From NCBI GenBank assembly GCA_012270485.1, contig JAAXIF010000019.1, positions 1 through 64,000 on the forward strand: a DNA stretch of 64,000 nt, read 5' to 3'. The notes below the pieces were generated by a model. That model worked only from the letters and a program-made list of their open reading frames with translations. It did not search any database and was not told where the DNA came from. Source of the stretch: Sphingobacteriales bacterium (GTDB lineage Bacteria; Bacteroidota; Bacteroidia; Chitinophagales; Chitinophagaceae). Position 1 is the first letter of the stretch. The number at the start of each line of letters is the position of its first letter. The translations under genes were made by a program, and so were the position numbers. Shown here in pieces: positions 25,449-33,065 of the stretch.

Positions 25449-26477
25449 ATGCTAAAAAACGACCTACTCCTCCGAACCCTTCGCGGTGAGCCAACTGAAA
25501 GAACACCTGTATGGATGATGCGTCAGGCCGGACGATACCTTCCTGAGTATATGGTATTGCGTGAGAAATACGGCTTCTTTGAGCGTTGTCAAACCCCTGA
25601 ACTGGCTTGTGAGATCACATTACAGCCAATAGATATTGTGGGTGTAGATGCTGCTATTTTATTTTCAGATATTCTGGTAGTACCACAAGCCATGGGACTG
25701 GAAGTGCAATTGATCGAAAGCAAAGGTCCTGTTCTGCCTGATCCTATCAAAACCCATAAAGACATGTCGCGCGTTCGTGTACCGGATGTTCATGAAACAT
25801 TGGGATATGTGATGGATGCCATCAAACTCATCAAACAAGAACTGAATGGAAGAGTACCATTGATTGGTTTTGCAGGTGCTCCTTGGACTTTACTCTGCTA
25901 TATGGTACAAGGTAAAGGATCTAAAACCTTTGATGAAGCAAAGGCTTTCTGTTATACACAACCTGAACTGGCACATCAGTTATTACAAATGATCACAGAT
26001 ACCACCATTGCCTACTTGAAAGCACAAGTAAAAGCAGGTGCCGACACCGTTCAAATCTTCGATAGCTGGGGTGGATTATTGAGTCCTCATGATTTTGAGA
26101 ACCTGTCATTACAATACATGCGTCAGATCGTGGCTGCATTAAAAGATGAAGTACCCACCATTGTTTTTGCAAAAGGTGCGTGGCATAGTTTGGATAGTAT
26201 GGCTGCCACAGGTGCACATGGTTTGGGAATCGATTGGTGCATCAAGCCGGAACTGGCTCGTCAGTTTGCAGGTAACAATGTAACACTCCAGGGAAACTTT
26301 GATCCCGCTAAATTGTTATCACCTATTCCTGTGATCCAAAAAGAAGTGAAAGAAATGTTGCGTGCATTTGGTCCGGGCAGACATATCGCCAATCTCGGAC
26401 ATGGTATCTTACCTAATGTTCCGGTTGATCATGCAAGAGCATTTGTGGATGCTGTGAAAGAATTTCGTCACTCGTGA
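25449..26477 (+). CDS. hemE: Uroporphyrinogen decarboxylase
   Basis: A 342-residue enzyme that decarboxylates the four acetates of uroporphyrinogen III to give coproporphyrinogen III. The N-terminal signature [15 protein letters not shown] contains the catalytic Arg and GIDLVD-equivalent segment; [18 protein letters not shown] carries the active-site Asp; [13 protein letters not shown] and the C-terminal [14 protein letters not shown] are family motifs. Its TGA stop is formed within the family B array that separates it from hemF. Confidence 0.97.
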   Translation: MLKNDLLLRTLRGEPTERTPVWMMRQAGRYLPEYMVLREKYGFFERCQTPELACEITLQPIDIVGVDAAILFSDILVVPQAMGLEVQLIESKGPVLPDPIKTHKDMSRVRVPDVHETLGYVMDAIKLIKQELNGRVPLIGFAGAPWTLLCYMVQGKGSKTFDEAKAFCYTQPELAHQLLQMITDTTIAYLKAQVKAGADTVQIFDSWGGLLSPHDFENLSLQYMRQIVAALKDEVPTIVFAKGAWHSLDSMAATGAHGLGIDWCIKPELARQFAGNNVTLQGNFDPAKLLSPIPVIQKEVKEMLRAFGPGRHIANLGHGILPNVPVDHARAFVDAVKEFRHS

Positions 26478-26538
26478 ATTGTGAATAGTGAATTGTCAAT
26501 TGGAGAAACGTATTCACAATTGACAATTCACCATTCAC
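26474..26538. repeat. Inverted heptad array, family B, between hemE and hemF
   Basis: Left arm of GTGAATT-type heptads ending in TCAATTG, loop of about 12 nt, right arm CACAATTGACAATTCACCATTCAC. The hemE stop codon is the TGA in the first heptad. Without a T-run, and inside a co-directional operon, it is more likely an mRNA-processing or stability element than a terminator. Confidence 0.85.
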
Positions 26539-26556
26539 GTAATATAAAACAACCTC

Positions 26557-27465
26557 ATGATAAAAGACCAATGGATCTCCTTTATTCATCAGTTGCAAGA
26601 TGATATTTGTGCTGCACTGGAGAAGGCAGATGGAAAAGCTACCTTTCAGGAAGACAAATGGGATCGCGCTGAGGGTGGTGGTGGTCGTACGCGTGTAATT
26701 AGTAATGGTGCTGTATTAGAGAAGGGTGGCGTGAATACTTCTGTGGTATTTGGTCCGGTTACGGATATGATGCGCTCACAATTAAAGATCAATGGACATA
26801 GTTGGTTTGCATGTGGATTGAGTTTGGTGATCCATCCTGATAATCCATTTGTACCTACTGTACATTGCAACTATCGCATGTTTGAATTATATGACGAGCA
26901 AGGAGAAGTGATGGACAGGTGGTTTGGTGGAGGCACCGATCTTACACCTTATTATTTGTTTGAAGAAGATGCCATTCACTTTCATCAGACGTATAAAAAT
27001 GCCTGCGATCAATTTGACTCTTCATTTTATCCTAGATTCAAAACAGAATGTGACGAGTATTTTGTGAACTGGCATCGTAATAAAGAAAGAAGAGGCATTG
27101 GTGGCATTTTTTATGATTACCAGCGCCCGGATGAAACTAAAGATGTACAATTCTGGATGGCATTTGCAAAATCTTGTGGTTATGCATTCATAGATAGTTA
27201 TATTCCTATTGTAGAGAAAAGAAAAGAAAATGAGTTTACACCGGAAAACAAATATTGGCAGGAAATACGCAGAGGAAGATATACTGAATTTAATCTGGTA
27301 CACGATCGTGGAACTATCTTTGGACTCAAAACAAATGGCAGAATTGAAAGCATTTTGATGAGTCTACCGCCAACGGTAAGATTTGATTATAATCATCAAC
27401 CGGCTGAAGGCTCAAAGGAATGGGAATTGTGGCAGGCTTGCTTGCATCCGAAGGAATGGATATAA
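26557..27465 (+). CDS. hemF: Oxygen-dependent coproporphyrinogen-III oxidase
   Basis: A 302-residue HemF, which uses oxygen to convert two propionates to vinyl groups, forming protoporphyrinogen IX. The family signature WFGGGTDLTPYYLFEEDAIHFH, the KERRGIGGIFYDY segment and FNLVHDRGTIFGLKTNGRIESILMSLPP are all present. Having HemF rather than only HemN points to an aerobic lifestyle. The ATG at 26557 follows the family B array directly. The next gene is the four-helix-bundle gene inserted before hemB. Confidence 0.97.
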   Translation: MIKDQWISFIHQLQDDICAALEKADGKATFQEDKWDRAEGGGGRTRVISNGAVLEKGGVNTSVVFGPVTDMMRSQLKINGHSWFACGLSLVIHPDNPFVPTVHCNYRMFELYDEQGEVMDRWFGGGTDLTPYYLFEEDAIHFHQTYKNACDQFDSSFYPRFKTECDEYFVNWHRNKERRGIGGIFYDYQRPDETKDVQFWMAFAKSCGYAFIDSYIPIVEKRKENEFTPENKYWQEIRRGRYTEFNLVHDRGTIFGLKTNGRIESILMSLPPTVRFDYNHQPAEGSKEWELWQACLHPKEWI

Positions 27466-27468
27466 GTG

Positions 27469-27498
27469 TGATTCTTTGATCTTTGATTTTTTGATTTG
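27469..27498. repeat. Left arm (family G) of the four-helix-bundle cassette
   Basis: Tandem words TTCTTTGA, TCTTTGA and TTTTTTGA begin 3 bp after the hemF stop codon. They are the inverted counterpart of the run at 27901-27936 on the other side of the small gene. The same words occur alone at 10515-10576, 60415-60436 and 60776-60822. Confidence 0.75.
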
Positions 27499-27539
27499 TT
27501 TCATAACAAACGCTCCGTATCGTTCGTGGTGACCTTGCA

Positions 27540-27547
27540 TAACTTTG
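27540..27547 (+). promoter_or_regulatory. Candidate -7 box TAACTTTG of the four-helix-bundle gene
   Basis: TAACTTTG lies 4 bp before the ATG and inside a small palindrome, CTTGCA / TGCAAG. It matches TAnnTTTG and suggests that the cassette carries its own promoter with a very short or no leader. No clear -33 element. Confidence 0.35.
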
Positions 27548-27551
27548 CAAG

Positions 27552-27902
27552 ATGAACCGGAAAACTTTACAAGACAGAACAAAACAGTTCAATATTAATA
27601 TTGTATTATTTTGTAAATGTCTGCCAAAAACACCTGCTGGTTTTGAGATTGCGAAACAATTGATCCGTTCTTCAGGATCGGTAGGAGCAAATTATCGTGC
27701 AACCAGTAGATCAAAATCACAAGCTGATTTTGCACATAAACTAAAAATTGTTCTGGAAGAAATCGACGAGTCACATTATTGGTTAGAAATTATTAAAGCA
27801 ACAAAACTTAGTACCAATAGTATCATAGATCAATTAATAGCAGTCATTTTCACTGCCGCGAATAAACCGTTTGATTTAAAAATCAAGCAGACCAAACAAT
27901 AA
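27552..27902 (+). CDS. Four-helix-bundle (S23/IVS-type) protein
   Basis: A 116-residue protein of the four helix bundle family that includes the S23 proteins encoded in 23S rRNA intervening sequences and is related to Avd of diversity-generating retroelements. The hallmark is FEIAKQLIRSSGSVGANYRATSRSKSQADFAHKLKIVLEEIDESHYWLEII, with preceding IVLFCKCLPKTPAG. Function is unknown; family members bind nucleic acid or pair with a reverse transcriptase. It sits between hemF and hemB, flanked by inverted family G arms, so the whole 467-bp unit looks like an inserted cassette. No reverse transcriptase or rRNA is nearby. Confidence 0.9.
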   Translation: MNRKTLQDRTKQFNINIVLFCKCLPKTPAGFEIAKQLIRSSGSVGANYRATSRSKSQADFAHKLKIVLEEIDESHYWLEIIKATKLSTNSIIDQLIAVIFTAANKPFDLKIKQTKQ

Positions 27903-27936
27903 ATCAAGAAATCAAAGATCCAAAAATCAAAGATTC
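27901..27936. repeat. Right arm (family G) of the four-helix-bundle cassette
   Basis: Run of AATCAAG, AAATCAAAG, ATCCAAAA and ATCAAAG words overlapping the stop codon of the small gene and ending at the base before the hemB ATG. It is an imperfect inverted copy of the arm after hemF, so the mRNA could fold with the small gene as a large loop. Confidence 0.75.
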
Positions 27937-28914
27937 ATGTACCTCCAAAGACGCAACCGCATTCTCCGCCAATCACCTGCTATTCGTGCAATGGTGGCTG
28001 AGACCATATTAAAACCTGCTGATTTTATTGCTCCTTTATTTATTGATGAGGGAGAAAATGTGAAGACTGAAATTGCTTCTATGCCTGGGTATTACAGGAT
28101 GTCCTTAGATCTTACGGTGAAAGAGGTGAAAGTATTGTGGGAGATGGATATTCGCTGTGTACTACTTTTTATTAAGTGTAAAGACGAATTAAAAGACAAT
28201 ACCGGTAAAGAAGCATGGAATAAAAATGGATTGATGCAGCGAAGCATTAAAGCCATCAAAGATGCAGTACCAGAAATGGTGGTAATGACAGATGTTGCCT
28301 TAGATCCCTTTTCATCTTACGGACATGATGGTATCGTGAAAGATGATGAGATTATAAATGATGAGACAGTTGAAGCATTGGTAAAAATGAGTGTTAGTCA
28401 CGCAGAAGCAGGTTGCGATTTTGTGGCACCCAGTGATATGATGGATGGAAGAATTGGCGCCATCAGAAATGGTTTGGAAGAAAGTGGATTCACGAAAGTG
28501 GGTATTATGAGTTACAGTGCGAAATATGCATCCTGTTTTTATGGTCCATTCAGAGACGCCCTAGATAGTGCTCCTGGATTTGGTGATAAAAAAACCTATC
28601 AGATGGATTTCGCTAACCGAACCGAAGCCATTAGAGAAACGTTGATGGATGTGGAAGAGGGTGCAGATATTGTGATGGTAAAACCTGCTATGGCATATTT
28701 AGATATCATTCGCGAAGTGAAGAATGCAGTGGAGATTCCGGTGAGTGCTTATCAGGTAAGCGGCGAATATGCAATGATCAAAGCGGCTTCTAAAATGGGT
28801 TGGTTGAATGAAGAAAAAGCGATCATTGAGAGCCTGACTTCAATCAAACGTGCAGGTGCTGATATGATAGCCACCTATTTTGCGAAAGATGCAATCAGAC
28901 TGATTAATCAATGA
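27937..28914 (+). CDS. hemB: Porphobilinogen synthase (5-aminolevulinate dehydratase)
   Basis: A 325-residue enzyme that condenses two 5-aminolevulinate molecules to porphobilinogen. Motifs: FIAPLFIDEG, HAEAGCDFVAPSDMMDGRIGAIR, the two Schiff-base Lys in MSYSAKYASCFYGPFR and IVMVKPAMAYLDII. The Cys-rich zinc site of some family members is not obvious. The ATG abuts the right arm of the inserted cassette with no space, so its ribosome binding site must lie in the AAAGATC/CAAAGATT words of the array. Confidence 0.96.
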   Translation: MYLQRRNRILRQSPAIRAMVAETILKPADFIAPLFIDEGENVKTEIASMPGYYRMSLDLTVKEVKVLWEMDIRCVLLFIKCKDELKDNTGKEAWNKNGLMQRSIKAIKDAVPEMVVMTDVALDPFSSYGHDGIVKDDEIINDETVEALVKMSVSHAEAGCDFVAPSDMMDGRIGAIRNGLEESGFTKVGIMSYSAKYASCFYGPFRDALDSAPGFGDKKTYQMDFANRTEAIRETLMDVEEGADIVMVKPAMAYLDIIREVKNAVEIPVSAYQVSGEYAMIKAASKMGWLNEEKAIIESLTSIKRAGADMIATYFAKDAIRLINQ

Positions 28915-28918
28915 TTAG

Positions 28919-28981
28919 TTGCCACTGAACACACAGAGAAGCACTGAAAGATTCTGTGCATTTCTGTGCATTCAGTGGCAA
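28919..28981. repeat. Inverted array, family D (10-nt TTTCTGTGCA)
   Basis: Thirty-nt arms, TTGCCACTGAACACACAGAG... facing a run of TTCTGTGCATTTCTGTGCAT, with a 3-nt loop, between hemB and hemL. The word length is 10 nt rather than 7. Related arms are at 30326, 32216 and 39162. Confidence 0.8.
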
Positions 28982-29003
28982 TATATTAACAATAAATATA
29001 ACT

Positions 29004-30290
29004 ATGTACAATAAAAGTATCTCTCTCTTCCAACGCGCACAACAATCGATCCCGGGTGGTGTAAATTCTCCTGTACGTGCTTTTAAAAGTGTCGGCGGAA
29101 CGCCCATCTTTATTGAAAAAGCTAAAGGTGCTTATCTCTATGATGCTGATGGTAATCGTTACATTGATTATATCGCTTCATGGGGACCTATGATTTTAGG
29201 ACATGCATACGAGCCAGTGGTGAAAGCCATTCAGGAAAAAGCGGTATTGTCTACCTCATACGGCGCACCCACGGAACTAGAAATTGACATGGCAGAACTC
29301 ATCAAAAGCATGGCACCCAATGTCGACCTGATCAGAATGGTGAGCAGTGGAACGGAAGCTTGTATGAGTGCTTTACGATTGGCAAGAGGATATACCGGTA
29401 GAAATAAATTCATCAAATTCGAAGGCTGCTATCATGGACATGCTGATGCTTTTCTTGTAAAAGCAGGTAGCGGATTGGCCACTTTTGATATTCAGACTGT
29501 CCCGGGAATCACCGGTGGAGTATCTACTGATACGCTCACATGTGCTTACAATGATCTTACTGCAGTCAAAAATTTAGTCTCTATTCATAAAAATGAAATA
29601 GCCGCTATTATTGTTGAACCTGTTGCCGGAAACATGGGTTGTATCTTACCTGCACCGGGATTTCTTGAAGGTATCAGAACCATTTGTGATGAAGAAGGCA
29701 TTGTATTCATTTTCGATGAAGTCATGACAGGTTTCCGTTTAGCACAAGGCGGTGCACAACAAGTATTGAATGTAGATGCAGATCTTATCACTTATGGAAA
29801 AGTGATCGGTGCCGGAATGCCGGTAGGTGCTTTTGGTGGTAAACGTGTTATCATGGAAAAAATCGCACCACTAGGAAATGTATACCAAGCCGGAACTTTA
29901 AGTGGTAATCCTATTGCTATGATCGCGGGTTATACTTTATTGAGTGAGCTAAAAAATAATCCTTCTCTCTATCAAGAACTGAATGACAAGACAGCTTATC
30001 TACACGAGGGTCTGAACAAAGTGCTTATTGAAAGTGGAACACCTTTTGTCATCAACAGATTTGGATCAATGATCAGTGTGCATTTTAGCGAAAAGCCCGT
30101 TACTGATTTTGCATCTGCGTCCGCTGCCAATAATGCATTGTTCAACAAATACTTTCATGCTATGCTGAAAAAAGGTATCTACTTACCTCCTTCTGCTTTT
30201 GAAAGTTGGTTCCTCAACAACGCTCTTACAAACGAAGACCTTGACGCCACCATACAAGCCACAAAAGAAAGTCTCTCAGAAATATTGTAA
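29004..30290 (+). CDS. hemL: Glutamate-1-semialdehyde 2,1-aminomutase
   Basis: A 428-residue PLP enzyme that moves the amino group of glutamate-1-semialdehyde to form 5-aminolevulinate. It shows [59 protein letters not shown], the FDEVMTGFR Asp that contacts the PLP ring, and the PLP Lys in [17 protein letters not shown]. The start at 29004 excludes 16 codons read from the family D array. Last gene of the hem operon, followed by an intrinsic terminator. Confidence 0.97.
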   Translation: MYNKSISLFQRAQQSIPGGVNSPVRAFKSVGGTPIFIEKAKGAYLYDADGNRYIDYIASWGPMILGHAYEPVVKAIQEKAVLSTSYGAPTELEIDMAELIKSMAPNVDLIRMVSSGTEACMSALRLARGYTGRNKFIKFEGCYHGHADAFLVKAGSGLATFDIQTVPGITGGVSTDTLTCAYNDLTAVKNLVSIHKNEIAAIIVEPVAGNMGCILPAPGFLEGIRTICDEEGIVFIFDEVMTGFRLAQGGAQQVLNVDADLITYGKVIGAGMPVGAFGGKRVIMEKIAPLGNVYQAGTLSGNPIAMIAGYTLLSELKNNPSLYQELNDKTAYLHEGLNKVLIESGTPFVINRFGSMISVHFSEKPVTDFASASAANNALFNKYFHAMLKKGIYLPPSAFESWFLNNALTNEDLDATIQATKESLSEIL

Positions 30291-30294
30291 ACCA

Positions 30295-30325
30295 AAAAGG
30301 GTTCCGATATAATCGGAACCCTTTT
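30295..30325 (+). terminator. Terminator of the hem operon
   Basis: A perfect 14-bp stem AAAAGGGTTCCGAT / ATCGGAACCCTTTT with a 3-nt loop and T-run, 4 bp after hemL. It can also act on the convergent ruvB transcript because of the A-run. Confidence 0.85.
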
Positions 30326-30357
30326 CAGTGTATCTCAGTGGCCTCTGTGGCAATCAC
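30326..30357. repeat. Single family D arm before the ruvB stop
   Basis: Words TCTCAGTGGC and CTCTGTGGCA, the same as in other family D arrays but without an opposing arm. It fills the gap from the hem terminator to the ruvB stop codon. Confidence 0.5.
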
Positions 30358-30358
30358 A

Positions 30359-31393
30359 TTACCTAAATAACTCAGACTGATTCCCCATTGAAGGGCGATC
30401 CTTTCCCAAGTGTTGGTATGCTTTTAATGTGACCTCTCTTCCCCGTGGTGTACGTTGTAAAAAACCTTCCTGTATCAAGAATGGTTCATACACTTCTTCC
30501 AAAGTACCTGCTTCTTCTCCCACAGCTGTTGCTATGGTAGTAAGTCCAACAGGCCCACCTTTAAACTTATCAATGATGGCTGACAGGATACGATTATCCA
30601 TTTCATCCAATCCATGTTCATCCACATTCAATGCCTTTAATGCATGTTGTGTGATGCCTAAATCAATTTTACTATCATTTAATACTTGTGCAAAATCTCG
30701 TACGCGACGTAATAAACCATTAGCGATACGAGGTGTACCCCTACTTCTTCTTGCAATTTCAAAAGCTGCATCCGGAAGAATACCTGTATTTAAAATTGCA
30801 GCACTTCTTTCAATGATCTTCTTTAAAGTGTCAGCATGGTAATACTCTAATCTTGATTTGATCCCGAAACGTGATAACAATGGTGCGGTCAATAAACCAC
30901 TGCGGGTGGTAGCCCCCACCAATGTAAACGGATTCAAATTTATTTGCACACTCCTAGCATTAGGACCGGAATCAATCATAATATCAATTCTGAAATCCTC
31001 CATCGCTGCATATAAATATTCTTCCACCACTGTACTCAACCGATGGATCTCATCAATAAATAATACATCATTTGGTTGCAGGTTGGTGAGTAATCCTGCC
31101 AGATCACCCGGTTTCTCAATCACCGGTCCCGAAGTTTCTTTGATATTTACCCCTAATTCATTCGCAACAATTCTGCTGAGTGTGGTTTTACCCAATCCAG
31201 GCGGACCATGAAACAAAATATGATCCAACGCTTCGCCCCTCAGCTTAGCGGCTTTGATAAAAATGATGAGATTTTCAATCAATTGTGGCTGTCCGGAAAA
31301 ATCACTAATCTCAGCCGGACGAATAGCATTCTCAAACTCCTTCTCAGCAGCACTCAGGTTCATCGGGTCTCTGTTCAAGTTTGGGTTAGACAT
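30359..31393 (-). CDS. ruvB: Holliday junction branch migration helicase RuvB
   Basis: A 344-residue AAA+ motor that drives branch migration with RuvA. Walker [20 protein letters not shown], Walker [12 protein letters not shown], sensor [19 protein letters not shown] and the C-terminal winged helix [17 protein letters not shown] are present. The N-terminus ALRP-like segment ([16 protein letters not shown]) is normal. ruvC lies 13 kb away in the same window; ruvA was not found. Single gene, convergent with hemL. Confidence 0.97.
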   Translation of the reverse strand: MSNPNLNRDPMNLSAAEKEFENAIRPAEISDFSGQPQLIENLIIFIKAAKLRGEALDHILFHGPPGLGKTTLSRIVANELGVNIKETSGPVIEKPGDLAGLLTNLQPNDVLFIDEIHRLSTVVEEYLYAAMEDFRIDIMIDSGPNARSVQINLNPFTLVGATTRSGLLTAPLLSRFGIKSRLEYYHADTLKKIIERSAAILNTGILPDAAFEIARRSRGTPRIANGLLRRVRDFAQVLNDSKIDLGITQHALKALNVDEHGLDEMDNRILSAIIDKFKGGPVGLTTIATAVGEEAGTLEEVYEPFLIQEGFLQRTPRGREVTLKAYQHLGKDRPSMGNQSELFR

Positions 31394-31450
31394 GGAGTAA
31401 AGGTAGTAAATTGTGGGAAGAGAATTTGCCCCTGTAAAGGGTTAGGAGTT

Positions 31451-31537
31451 GAGAGTTGACGGTTGTTAGTTGACAGTTGACAGGAAAACCAGTCTTTCTT
31501 ATTTCTGTCAACTGTCAACTAACAACCGTCAACCCTC
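31451..31537. repeat. Inverted heptad array, family H (AGTTGAC)
   Basis: Arms of 33 nt with a single mismatch, the longest near-perfect stem in the window, made of AGTTGAC heptads with one GGTTGTT variant. The loop is about 21 nt. It lies between the divergent ruvB and NAD(P)-binding protein genes, upstream of both. Confidence 0.9.
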
Positions 31538-31563
31538 ACTTAATTAGTTTTTAAAAATACCTC

Positions 31564-32214
31564 ATGCAAGCAAAAACAGCACTCCTCCTCGGCGCTAGTG
31601 GATTAACCGGACAACACTTATTGGATTTGTTATTGAATGATCCATTGTATGCTCAAATAACCATCTACGTTCGCAAGCCGGTACATATCAGTCATCCTAA
31701 ATTGGTACAGCAAATTATTGATTTTGAGCAACTGGATAGTTCGGTAGATGCTACTGATGTTTTTTGTTGTTTAGGTACTACCATTAAAAAAGCAGGATCA
31801 CAAGATGCATTCAAACAAGTGGATCTGATCTATCCACAAAAAATTGCTGCACTACAATTGGCTGCGGGCTCGCAAAAATTTTTAGTGATCAGCGCTGTGG
31901 GTGCTGATGCAAATTCTTCTATTTTTTATAGCAGAACCAAAGGACAACTAGAAGCATCATTAACAGCACTCGGATATCCATGTGTTTGCATTTTCAGACC
32001 TTCTTTTATCATGGGTGATAGAGCAGAAAGAAGGGTAGGAGAAAAGATTGGTGTTTTCATAGCTCAATTGATAAGTCCTCTTTTGATTGGACCGCTCAAA
32101 AAATACAAACCCGTTTCCGCATTGGCATTAGCAAAGTCTATGCAAGATTCAGCCCATCATTCTCTTAATGGAACTCATATTATCTCCTCAGATAAAATAA
32201 AATCATTTGAGTAA
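31564..32214 (+). CDS. NAD(P)-binding protein of the TIP30/HTATIP2-like type
   Basis: A 216-residue Rossmann-fold protein. The dinucleotide site is LLLGASGLTGQHLLDLLL; VFCCLGTTIKKAGSQDAFKQVDLIY and the catalytic-like YSRTKGQLE with SAVGAD upstream match atypical short-chain dehydrogenases of the TIP30 (HTATIP2) group. Substrate and role are unknown. It is a single gene between a family H array and a family D array. Confidence 0.8.
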   Translation: MQAKTALLLGASGLTGQHLLDLLLNDPLYAQITIYVRKPVHISHPKLVQQIIDFEQLDSSVDATDVFCCLGTTIKKAGSQDAFKQVDLIYPQKIAALQLAAGSQKFLVISAVGADANSSIFYSRTKGQLEASLTALGYPCVCIFRPSFIMGDRAERRVGEKIGVFIAQLISPLLIGPLKKYKPVSALALAKSMQDSAHHSLNGTHIISSDKIKSFE

Positions 32215-32215
32215 T

Positions 32216-32310
32216 ATTTCTGTGTTCGTCTGTGTTCTCTGTGGCATTTTATTGCCACTGTCCACAGGACTCCTTTGGAGAAGGCACTGAAATACACAGA
32301 AAATATTATT
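32216..32310. repeat. Family D array interrupted by an E palindrome
   Basis: Left arm of TTTCTGTGTT-type decamers ending GTGGCA; right arm TTGCCACTG ... CTGAAATACACAGAAAATAT. The right arm is split by about 26 bp containing the E element TCCACAGGACTCCTTTGGAG (32260-32283). Removing that piece restores the pairing, which suggests E was inserted into an existing array. Confidence 0.75.
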
Positions 32311-32956
32311 TGTAGAAAGTACTCTTTAAAATGATGTCCGGATCAGGACAGTTGGATAAATATTGTTGACGTTCACTGTACTTACAAACACCAGGATAAT
32401 CTCCGATTTTCCCTTCCATATCTTTGATCAGTTGAAAATGCAGATGTGGTGGCCAATGGCCGTTTTCATGAGGTTCCCCGAAATGAGCAAACGCTTCTCC
32501 TTTATGGATTGCTTTTCCTTCATACAATTCATCCAAATCATGAAAAGATAGATGTCCATATAAAGTATGTAGCACCTCTCCTTCCCATTCATGTTGTAAA
32601 ATGATCACTGCACCGTAATCACCATAAGTTTCATGAAAACCAAAACTGTGTACTACACCATTTAACGGTGCAAATACCGGTGTTCCTGCATGTCCCCAGA
32701 TATCTGTTCCCAAATGCAAACGACGTGGTTCTTCTGCATCATCAAATACTCGGCTCCTGCTGTACACTGTTCTATGTTCATCATATCCTCCAATTGCATA
32801 ACGTGCACCGGAATCCATTAAACACTGGTCAATATAAGCAGAGAACAGATCAATATCATTAACCAAAGCTTCTGTAACGGCTTCATTATTGGCAGTCAAA
32901 TCCAATGGCAGTAATTGATCTACTCCTATTTCAAATGGAACTATGGGATGAAACAT
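32306..32956 (-). CDS. M23-family peptidase (LytM-like), probably cytoplasmic
   Basis: A 216-residue protein with an M23 zinc peptidase domain: the HxxxD motif HLGTDIWG, then GVVHSFGFHETYGDYGAVIILQHE, LYGHLS and PPHLHFQLI as the second HxH. These enzymes cut peptidoglycan cross-bridges, but no signal peptide is seen at the start (MFHPIVPFEIGVDQL), so the site of action is unclear. Single gene, ending in the family D array. The family is clear; the substrate is not. Confidence 0.85.
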   Translation of the reverse strand: MFHPIVPFEIGVDQLLPLDLTANNEAVTEALVNDIDLFSAYIDQCLMDSGARYAIGGYDEHRTVYSRSRVFDDAEEPRRLHLGTDIWGHAGTPVFAPLNGVVHSFGFHETYGDYGAVIILQHEWEGEVLHTLYGHLSFHDLDELYEGKAIHKGEAFAHFGEPHENGHWPPHLHFQLIKDMEGKIGDYPGVCKYSERQQYLSNCPDPDIILKSTFYK

Positions 32957-33003
32957 GAATGAATGTGTTTTTACAAAGTTTCATGGAATTACTTGTAAAA
33001 AAA

Positions 33004-33049
33004 AATCTGTGAATCTGTGGCAAAAAATTAAGCCGCAGATTCACAGATT
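33004..33049. repeat. Family C hairpin upstream of M23 / downstream of the S41 gene
   Basis: Third copy of the AATCTGTGAATCTGTGGC stem, with one mismatch in the right arm and a 10-nt loop. On the minus strand it follows the S41 protease stop at 33066 by 16 bp. It lacks a long T-run. Confidence 0.75.
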
Positions 33050-33065
33050 AGAGAAAATTAATGAT

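Noticed and set aside
27552-27902. Diversity-generating retroelement suggested by the Avd-like protein
   Set aside because: No reverse transcriptase, template repeat or variable repeat was found within the window.
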